Origin: Schistosoma haematobium | Lineage: Eukaryota; Platyhelminthes; Trematoda; Strigeidida; Schistosomatidae | Direction of reading: 5' to 3' | Length of the DNA: 64,000 bases | Assembly: GCF_000699445.3 (NCBI RefSeq) | Contig: NC_067196.1 | Coordinates: forward strand, 35,608,616-35,672,615 | Shown here: piece after piece, positions 1-11,200 of the stretch | Numbering within the stretch: the first letter of the stretch is position 1 | Layout: each line of letters opens with the position of its first letter | The notes under the pieces: generated by a model | What the model saw: only the letters and a program-made list of their open reading frames with translations | Databases searched by the model: none | What the model was told of the DNA's origin: nothing | Made by a program: the position numbers and the translations under genes

Positions 1-751
1 ATATGCACAGGGATTTTATGTGTTTATAACAGATTTTCATGTATTGAATATTCGTATTTATGTTCTTCTTAAACTATCATTTCCAGGTTTTGTTCATATA
101 ATTAAATATCCATATACATTTTTATATACTCGACTTAGATTAACATACATTGTTTTAATGTCCAACGAGATGAAGTTTATACTTTTTATCTAATATTTGG
201 TATTCCAGTATTTTAATCAGTGAATCATCGTCTCAATAAAATTGGACAGTTGGTTCTTTCCAAAGGATTTTGGTAGAAGTTGTATATACTCAGTATGTTC
301 AACAAAACAATTAATTCGTAAAGTGAAGTTGAAAATGCTTTATTGATAAGGTTCTTTTGGAAAAGTAAACAAACCTACAGAGTCATACTACATCGCTGCT
401 AAAAACCATCCTGTTCATGATGTAATCATAATTTATCAAGTTTTTAACTGTAATGAATCGCGCTGAATATTTTTAGGATCACCAAGTGTAATTTTATTCT
501 TTTTTATGTTCTCTATTTTATTCATCTTTTTTTCTAAACGTAATTCCCCTCACTTATAAGACAAAATTTATGTATTGAGTCCTGAATAATTTTAAATTTT
601 TATGCGTATGCTTATGTTGAGCAGTCATATGGTTATCCAACTTTTTAATTTAACCCGATGATGACATATTAAATTAACTGTTTTGGTTGAAAGTACTGCG
701 CTTGGTTGATGAAGCAATGTCCCTCCCCTATTCAGACCAAGGAACTACAGC

Positions 752-835
752 TTATGCGTGATTCCAGTGGCTCGTTAGTTAAAAGACTCGTTTTGTAGGC
801 GATGAGCCCTAGGTTCGAGTTCCACCCGAGATATT
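752..835 (+). repeat. tRNA-like SINE head, degenerate
   Basis: A tRNA-like stretch with an A-box-like segment (GTGGCTCGTTAGTTAAAAG) and a B-box-like AGGTTCGAGTTCC, as in the heads of the SINE copies at 7621 and 59170. The hammerhead tail is absent. It lies in the EXTL3 intron left of the first visible exon. Apart from this, bases 1-932 show only AT-rich intron sequence. Confidence 0.55.
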
Positions 836-932
836 ATATTTAACCCTCGAATGGTATGTTAAGTTCATAGACTGTGTTTTCTCTTGTTATTTTATAGCAC
901 TTTAGTTAAAGTTGTATTTAAATAATCTTCAG

Positions 933-3900
933 CTTCTTCGCAAGTCAACCTTTGGATTAATAATGACTGGTGCAAGGAACTCGTATTTGAGTTTAGGATT
1001 ACGAATTCAATTGATTAACTGTTTAGCTAATGGTGCTATTCCTGTGTTTATTGGAAATAACGATATATATTCTGATGAAGCAATCAACTCAGAGTTATTG
1101 TCTAAAGTTATTGTACACGTTCCTAAACCTCGAGTCGAGGAACTTCCAGCTTTACTTCAGTCTTTGCCTGAAGCGCATATCGTTGAGATCCGCCGACAGG
1201 TTAGTTCTACCACTAAAAAATTATTTAAATTAGAGAGTATTATATGTCTTTTCATCTTGCTTTCTTTCTGTTTCACCTCCTCCACTTCATATCGTATTGT
1301 TTACGTATCTCACATCAATTACTAACAGGGATAGTATCTTACAAGTACATATTAGAATCAGGCATATTTCTACTGTGTATGCAATACTGCAAATATTAAT
1401 GATTCGACTTTATTGTCTATGAATTTCGAGTTCTTAAGAAGACCATTTGACATATCCAGTCTTATATTTTAGTGACATGGTTGATTTATTATGGTTATTT
1501 CCTTCAACACCGTAGGATTATCTACTTCCATCAAATGCTGCTTTTCTACAGTGCAGTTTTTCTTTATTTGGCTTGTCATATTCTTCTTAAAATCAACTCA
1601 CCAGCAAGATATAGATTTTTGTTGTTATCTCCATCACTTTTGTGTTTGGTGGTGATACTATTGGACCTGTAAAATTAACGTAGATTAAGATTTGAATCAG
1701 TGACTTAATTGTTAAAAGTCGATGTTTTTTGGTTTCCAACTGGCATGCTTAATAAATGGTATCCTTATAGCACATTTACTTATTTATTTTAACACACAGA
1801 TATTGGTACAAGGAGGCACCAAACAGATATGCACCACATAAATCATTCAATTTGTGTGACGGCTGGGATACTGCCCGGGTGCCCAAAACGAGCCAGGTGG
1901 TTCCCTTAGGGGATTATACCCGGGGCCTTTGACCTAAAGGTCTGATCCAAAAGGTAGTGAGGTAACGTCAGGAGATGCAGTCCCATGGTAGCCGGTGACC
2001 AACGATTGATTCATACGCCATTTGTTCCTTCAGGATACTGGAGCCCATGTGCACCATTGTTTTGTAATCAGGGTTCTCCAACTCCCCTAGATGAACTCTC
2101 CATGTCCACCAACCCGGTTAAAGCGCCAGACATTCGCTTTTCGTCCTCTCATTTTCGTAAATAACAATAGTGCCGCGAGAAGGCAGTGAGTAGGAATTCC
2201 TTGGCAGAGGCTTTATACGCGTGGTCATGTAAGAGCATTTCGAGAGGGAGAGCGGACTCCCCACTCTCGGCCGTATCAGGGCATTTGGGGGCCTTATAGC
2301 ACATAAATAGTTTGATTATTTGTTGTCTTAACTATCTTGACTAACAAACATAAAAATAGATGTAGTAGATGCTTTATCTGTCCGTTGTCGGTTATTGACT
2401 TGTAATATATAAATAATCTACTTCGTTGATCGTATACTTGTCAAACATTCTGAATTTACTTAAAAATTTAGTACTAAACCCGGTAAAAAAACATTGGACG
2501 CCTTCATGTATGCCAACAGTCAAGTGCTAAGCTGATTTACGATCTCAATAAATCAAAAATTATCCGGTTGGTGATGTTTAACTTTTCAATATAGATGATA
2601 ATTAAGAAGTCTATTTTACTGCAAATAAGGTGACTATCTGTTTTTCTGTGCTAAGTAATAGGAATTTTGAGACAAAATATTATACAATTTCAAGACAACG
2701 AAATCAGGGCATTAGATAATGGAGAAAAATGTTAGTTTTCTTTTATTGAGACCATGAATCGATCAATGTTAGACTACCATTGAGAACCTGGAAGCACTGG
2801 ACGGCCGTTTCATTCTAGTATGAAACTCCTCAGCACTGCACATCCACTATCTCACACGAAGAACTCAAACGCAGGGTCTTCAATCTCGTATGAACGCTCA
2901 ACCTCTTGATCACTGAGCCGGAATCAAACGGTGTTGATGTCCGACTTTAACCAATCCACGATATTGGGTGACCATCTTCGGGTGTGAGGCGGCTACCCAC
3001 CCACTGCTGAGGAGTCCCATACTAGGAAGAAGCGGTTGTCCAGTGGTTTCAGGTTTTCAGTAGTGGCCTAAAATTGATCGGTTCATGATCTCAATATAAA
3101 ATCAACAATTCCACAACCTCTGAACCACCTTCGTTACGTTTACTATATACGATTACTTAACTTTCCCTCGTCTTTTCTCAAAATGTCTTTTTTTCAGGGC
3201 CAGATTTTATTTCAACGTTACTTTAAAAATAAATCATCACAACTTACCACTTTATTGTTAGCTGTTAGTCGACGTCTTGGTTTTCCCCAACCTCCTGCTC
3301 CTCACTGGTCCAGTTTACCGGCTTATAAAGAATTTCACCCACCTAAACAGTATCCAATACATAAAGAGAATAATTTTCAAGTTGATTTAGATGATTTCCT
3401 CGGTCCAGTTGGACCACAACAATCTTCCATTAGTTATCAATCGAATTATACAGGTCCTGGTGGATCAGCTCGATTGGCTAGCGTATCTTTTTACGGTGGG
3501 ATTAGTGACATGGTTAATCCATTATGGTTATTTCCTTCAACACCATGGGAACCTCCACTTCCATCAGATGCTGCATTTGTACCATGTGAGTTTACTTGAT
3601 ATGATTTTGTTCTAATAATGAGTACTTTATACCTGTTTGAAAGTAGTTTTATTTTACTAGTAGACTACATTTTTAAACATATTGAATAGCTCTGTGTGTA
3701 ATTGCCCATTTATTACTAGTTGGTTTATTCATTCATATACAACCCAGATGCGACGTTGATAATGGTCGTCTGAATTTAGTTGAATTTAGGAACATAGTAG
3801 GGACATAACATTCTCGGTAGGTGTCGATTGATCAGTTTAATTCGGTACAATCCAATCCATTTTATAGAAACATAGTGTGATAATTTTTACGATGGCCCAA

Positions 3901-4860
3901 TTAATTTGATATAGTTACTGGAATGACTAAAGCTGCACACCAAATGATTTGTTCACAGAATGAGCTTCTAAACACCAACGGAATCGATTCTTGAATACGT
4001 AATCATACTAATCAACCGATTGAATAAGTGAGTACATCATATTAAGAAATCGAATCTATCACTGACAAGCAAAAATCTTGAATCGAATTAGTTTGACTGT
4101 GAGATACACTTGTCAGTTAACAAATGATCAAACAAGACTGAAAATAAATGTCACAAACCAGTCAATAATGACCAACTTGTAACTCCGTGTAACAGGACTT
4201 TTTAGTAAAGTAATGGTTTAGTGGTTGAAACATTCATCACAATTCATACACTTCAGTTTTTAGTGTAAGAAATAAATACATTTTTGAGTATTTTTCAATT
4301 ATAAACTTAAAGTTTGTCTGTATAAAGTTTTCTTAAAAAAATTAACTTAATCCGATAACAAAGCCAGAGTGCATACTTCTATAAATGATATAAAATTAGA
4401 TTATAAAATTTGTTTGGCCAAGCAGGAATATTGGGACAAATTGGTATAAATTTTTGTCGGTAAGAAACTTGCTAATATTGGTGGTATGAATGGAAATCTA
4501 TCACGGTAGTGAACAACTGTGCGTGTACGCTTTACGTCACGTTTTTGTAATTTATTGTGCAATAATTATGTGTGTCTTACTTTCGTTTACTTCTATACTA
4601 CTGTCCGCATGCCATTCTTACTCGCTTGTCAAATTTTCATTTATGAAGTTAACATTTAGTGTAATATATACTAATGCACTACAACTTGCATTATTTTTCT
4701 ACCTACTTTTACATTTATTTTGTAGATGGTTCTACAAATCATGGTTTAAGACCAATTAACCATACTATAAATCTTGCAGGATATGAATTCAATATGAATT
4801 TAGGTGGAATGTATCCATATGAACAGTTTACTAGTAAGTATCGAACTAATGAGCAGAGGT

Positions 4861-4902
<42 letters not shown>

Positions 4903-5263
4903 TGACACGGGATTAAATCCGTCAGGGAGCATCAGTTCCCTCAAGATTACAGGTACACCTTTCTGTCGAGTGCCAAGTAGCACGAAACCTAGGTCCAGGG
5001 TTTTCTGTTGACTACCTCCAACCACCGTTTTATCTCAAAGGTAAAGTGTTTTTTCAAGCTCTAGGTTAGATCTCTGTTGGGGTCATGAATGCACACTACA
5101 GAGAGGTCCCATACTAGGACAAAACAGCCGTCAAGTGCATTCTGTTTTTCATTGGTTGTTAAAATAAAATCATAGAGGTGTAAAAAATAATAAATAAGGT
5201 GATATGATGAGCATTTATGAATAAAACAATGAAAATATAAGACATAAGTGAAGAGGGAATGCA

Positions 5264-5299
<36 letters not shown>

Positions 5300-8200
5300 G
5301 GATAGTCAGAATAATTAAGGCCAAGGTAACGATAACGATAAGACGTACTTCTTTTGTACACATAGTTCTGGTTTAAGCTCCTGGATGGTAAGAGCTTCGG
5401 CTATTTTTAAGAGTTGGATACGAAGAAATCTGGGTAGATTTGAACGAATCATATAAACAACCTTAAAATAAATTTGTGGATCTGTAGAATGGTTATGGTC
5501 GATCAGGTCAAAAAATGGTTTCCTACTGCTATCTTGGAAGTGTATTTGTGGCAGCATACATCACAGTTCATGAATTTTGTTTCCATAATCTTGATTTAGA
5601 TATAGCCAAATATTAACACCTTATTAAGCTGTTAACACTGCAAGAGTCTATGGGCATCATAATATCATCAAACCGTCGTTAACGTAACACAAGGAGAAGT
5701 TTAAAATTTTAGACTTTCGAAATCTGCTTTTGAGTTATTTAAATAGTTTCTCATTCGTAATACCTGAGCTCTTGTTTATATGGTTTCTGCCGGCAAGATC
5801 AGTAAAGCTTAGTGCTAATGATTTCACTGTCGAATTTCTGTCGGTTCATTTTAGTCGGGAGAGACTTATTTAGCGTTCGTTAACCATAAAAGTATTTCAC
5901 TGAAATCGCGAACCGATCAAAGTTAAATAAGCATTGAAAACCTGGAAGCACTGAATGACCGTTTTTTCATAGGATGAGACTTCAGAAGTGCACATCCACG
6001 ATTTCGTACGCGGAAATCGAGCCCAGGAAAGAGGTAGGATAAATTGTGTGATAACTTTAGAGGTTGTGAAGGATTTATATAGAATTACTGCAATTAGAAA
6101 TTAAGTAGGATTTGTAGAGTGTACATAAAAGAATTAAGTGAATGAAAACCTATGAATGAATTGATGGTTTTTGTGACTTTGTTTATCTGACTCAATTCAG
6201 TCGACTCTCATAGACGTAGAAAAGGATGATCAATACAATAAAACTACTGTTCATTATATGCCTCGTACAAGTAAGTCATTTTTACAATCTGATCAAGGAT
6301 AATAAGAGCATACGAATGTTTAACCAATATGAAAATAACCTGACTAATGAAAGCCTATTGGTCCACCATACGTCAGCTAGTCAGTATTTGTTTTTCACTA
6401 GAATACTTCGCAGTACCTGTTTATTGATTCGTTGATTTATCTATTTTCTTTTCACTTTTTTTATAGTTCTAATCCTTACTTATGATCGGTTTAATTTATT
6501 ATGTCAAACGTTAGAAAGTTTTCTAAATCTTCCATATTTGCATTCAGTTTTGGTTATATGGAACAATCCTATTCCACCCAATCCTGATCTTAGCTGGCCA
6601 CAATTACATGTTCCAATCAAAGTAAGTTAATTTTCAGTTAGTTTTTCATTCATTCTGAATTAAGTTTTATATGACATCATTGTTGATCATCATTTCCCAT
6701 CATTTATAGTCAAACATTATAGTGTTAATTTCTTCAGAAAACATTAAGACTCTACGTAATCTTGGATGAAATATGAAAGTTCATTGGAATTATTTTCAAT
6801 CTAGTCACATTTTGTTTTGATAAAAATTTTCTGTCTAGTTCGATTGATTTAATAATAACTTGTTCTAAACCATAATCGGACCGAATAAATATAATAACGA
6901 ATTTTCAAAAGGTTTTGTGGAGATTAGTTTAATTCACAAGTTATATTTATTATCCGTTCATTTAAACTACAACGGTCAGATCGTTAATGACCTGCCTTAA
7001 AATGTTCCTGAAGTTTTAGTAAAAGTTATGACTTGGAGTTCAGGCATGTCAGTTGTGATGCAGATGTCATCAATAATATTGGATGATTGTTGTCGCCAGA
7101 TCATAAATTGATTGGAGTTGGAATTAGACCACTAGACGTTGATTTAATAGTTCTTATTCTCCTACTTTTGTCGTAAGACTTAAAGATCCTGGATCAGATC
7201 CTTCGTGGGATCTTAGCTGGATGCTACCGAGGAGTCCAATACTAGTACAAAACAGCCATTTCATGCTTCTTGATCTCAAACAATACCCCAGCTGGAGTCA
7301 GTATGTGATGCATATAACCTATAATTAATAACAAATGCGTTAATTTCCACAATTAATTACTTAGTTGTGGTTGTTTGCAGTAATGGTGTTTTTATTTGTC
7401 TATGAGAGTAACTAGTTTATAATGATTAAGAAATTAATTATCCTGGAAACGTTTTCATTGTTAACATAAATTTCAAAAAGAATATCAACTGTGTTTTTCT
7501 TAAGAGACATAAAACCGTATGAGGCGAAACATAAAAATACAAATTACACCTTCTTATTCCTTTTCCTACTAAATTCGATGACGCAACAGTATCACGATAC
7601 ATATATATGTATATAGTAACTCACTGATGACAATGCTGGATGTGTCGCTCAATTTCGTGGATTAGTTGACGTTAGACATTAACACCGTTGAATCCCGGCC
7701 CAGTGGTCTAGTGGTTAAGCGCTCGCGCGTGAGACTGATAGGTCCTGGGTTCGAATCTTGCGGGGGCGAGATCATGGATGCACACTGCTGAGGAGCCATG
7801 CAATAGGACGAAACGGCCGTCCAGTGCTTCCAGGTTTTCCATGGTGATCTAACTTCAACTGACTCATTATCTCAACCATTGAAATTGATAAACAGATGTT
7901 ACAGTTGATTTCCAAAGGATTTTAATACAGTTTTGTTCATGCTAATTATCATTTAGACAGCATTTTTGAGCAATCTAATAAATTTGTCCAATCGCTCCTA
8001 TGATTGTTTCACAGATGTTTGAAACTGTTATATGTTTTTTACCGACTTACTTGTTCACATAAACAAAAATTACAACTGAACAATAATTTTTTTATCTGAA
8101 AATTTTAGTCAAATGTTAGTCTAAATTATTATCATTAATTCTAAATGTAATTTAATGGTTCATGTTCTTGTTTAGATTGATTGAATAAACAATTTTTTGT

Positions 8201-11200
8201 TCTTTTAAGTTTAATAATCTCAAATGGCATTTTGATAAGTCATTTTAAAGCCTAGAGTTTATATCGAGTTTATTGTCCTTGAAAGACCGCCACTTTTCAT
8301 TGAACATTAAAAGCGAACAAATTATTTGTAGTAAACTAATTATTTCTCTTTCATAGGTTATCCTTAGCCAAAATAACAGTTTGAATAATCGATTTTTGCC
8401 TTATGATTTAATCGAAACTGATGCAATACTATCCATTGATGATGATATTCAACTACGTCATGATGAAATTGTTTTTGGATTTCGGTAAGTACAATAACAC
8501 GTAAGTATCTCAGATTTTCAAGTATTCTTTCGATTTGGTTATTGAAAATTTTATAATTGAAATGGGTCATTGTTCTTAAACATTAGTTGGTTTTCAAATA
8601 AAAGGATAATTGAGTCGTTTAAGGGCTTGATATAAAGCTATCGGTCAGTAAATTCAAGTTGTACTTCCATTCTTTACTACTTACGTTTGAGCAGCTGGAT
8701 AATATTTGTAACTCTCATACAATAAATGTGTTTCTGAAATCCTAGTACACAAACCTGTACTTCGTCTTTGAGATATTTAAAATGTTTTTATTGGTCGGGC
8801 AGACAGTAAACATTATCTTTATGGAATGATTCTTCAAAGGAACTCCTAATCATTATTTTTAAACAAACCGCTCGTCATGAGGCCTAAAGTTCCTGAGTTC
8901 GACTCATGGGAGAGTTCGTGGGTGTGGGCTGCTATGAAATCCTGTAATGGTACGAAATGATGACTCAATACCTTTTAATTATTCGATGATTTTTTCGTTA
9001 ACATCTGTTTGTGTTGGAAACTATCATAAAATTTAGTAATTTCCGCAAACATCTCTTGTTAATAATGTATGCTGTACTCATAAGTGGCTTATGTTGGGAA
9101 GAATTTCAAAAGTGTAGTGAGGAGACGGGATCGATGAAATCAACTCTTTATTGTTTACTTGTTTCATATATATTATCGTTCACTACTATAAAAATATTCA
9201 CTCTATGATTGCCCCTTGACATTTCAGCGTTTGGCGTGAACATCGTGATCAGTTGGTTGGTTTCCCAGCACGAGCTCATTTTTGGAATGGTTCTGATAGT
9301 TCATGGTTTTATAATTCCGATTATATGTGTGAATTTTCAATGATTCTTACTGGAGCTGCATTTTTTCACAAGGTATTTCATTTTTTATGGTCAATTTTTA
9401 TAATATTTCATTAATAATCATAATAATAATAATGAAACTAAATTATGAGTATAAGCTGATTCAATAGTAGGTATGAGTTAAACTTCTCGAACTTAATGAA
9501 ATTCTAATATATGAATAAAATTGTGTGTTGAAATCATACCCGTTGCTGCACTTGTAACTATCAGAGTTTAGTCAGTTTATGTATGATTGTTATTGGGAGT
9601 ATGTGTCTATGCTTGTATAAAGGAGATTATGATTATGACTAGGACACAAGATAGAATAAACTATTATTCATTTGTCTTTTCATTCTAAAAGTCGATTTAT
9701 ATAGTAATTTCTCTAATCTGGTGCCTTTTATATCAAAACTTGTCAATGCACTACCAAAAATTTTGTCATACCTTCGTCTTATCTTAGTCAAACGATGATT
9801 AATTTTCACAGTTTTTTTAAAGACAGGTCTATAAATATATATATATATAGTGCTCAAATTTCTGACAACAACGGAAACCAACGTTTTTACAACTGCGATA
9901 CACGATTCCGACTTCATCCAACAGAAGTCCCTAAGTGAGCCTGGTAGGTTTTATACAGAGGACGCTCAATTGGAAAGTGAAGGCGGTCGTGTAATCCCTT
10001 AGTTCTCACCGACTATACTAGGCCTTATCCACTAAGGGAGGTGTTCACCTCTTTCACATAGTGTGCTTTGGCACCAGAAGATTTCAGTTGTTCAGAATTA
10101 ACCCAAATATATATATTGTGAATGTTATATACTACATAAGTCGTTATTTATCTCACAATCAGTATTAAGGGTGATAATTTGGTGATTCACTAATTTACAA
10201 ACCTCGCTTCATTTAATACCGTCAGGAAAGATAAAGCAAAAATAGACCATTACTGTTTTATTTCGTTTTCCTCCACCCTCGGAACTTCACTATATAATCA
10301 GCTTATATTGAGAGGGAAAGTTCATATAAAAATCACGAAAAATGTCAAGATGTTTCCAAAGATTACTAAGGAGTATCTTTTGCATGCATTTAGACAGTCA
10401 TTGTAACATTCATGTTAGAAGCTCTAAACTGTATGAAAGAAAAACTTAAAGACCCAAATATGTCAATCGAGAGACTGACGGGTAGTAAATATTTCGCGTT
10501 TCTCATAACTATGTTTTTAAACTTTCATGTAATACTGTCACGACATTAAGTATATGCTGTTAATCATGTCTGCAACTACAGTCAAAGACAGCTCATTCCT
10601 TTGTTACTTTTATTATCTTACTGACAGATAAACACTAATATAGATGCCAATGTGTTTTGAAGAAACGACAAGTTTTTCCCCGGTGGTTCATATTGCTTTT
10701 TTGTTAAAAGATCAGGTAATATGTTTAGTAATAATGTACAATCCATAGTTGCTTAGAGAGAATGTTAGTTGTTCGTTATCAAAATTACGCATTCTTTATT
10801 TTGTTTTAGTATTATACATTTGCTTATACGTGGGAAATGTCTCCGGACATTCGTAACATGGTAGACGATTATTTCAATTGTGAAGATATAGCAATGAATT
10901 TTCTTCTAGCACATATAACTAGAAAACCCCCACTGAAGGTGAGTTTACATTTAATCACACTGATTTATCTCTCTGGTCCAACTTCTGTTGAGTGGTACAG
11001 TTCTTTCGTGTGGTTGATGACACTTCAAATGTAGAATACTAGTTGACCGCTTATTGAAAGATGTATTGAGATATTTTATTTTTATTTTCACTTATAATAA
11101 GTTATACGTAAGCTAACGCAAATCGCCTTTATATTAAACTAACTTGAAACATATTGAAAGCACGTTTAGTAAACGAATAAATTTCCCATTATTCTCGACG

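Noticed and set aside
3391..3615. Alternative open frame over the EXTL3 exon
   Set aside because: It overlaps the conserved EXTL3 frame, which aligns with the family and has matching splice phases. The alternative is a shadow.
5061..5363. Leucine-rich small membrane protein on the minus strand
   Set aside because: The leucine run is the translation of the (AAT)n microsatellite at 5264-5299, and the rest is SINE sequence.
7692..7760. Possible functional tRNA gene
   Set aside because: A and B boxes are present, but there is no acceptor stem or proper anticodon arm, and the stretch recurs as the head of a SINE at several sites.
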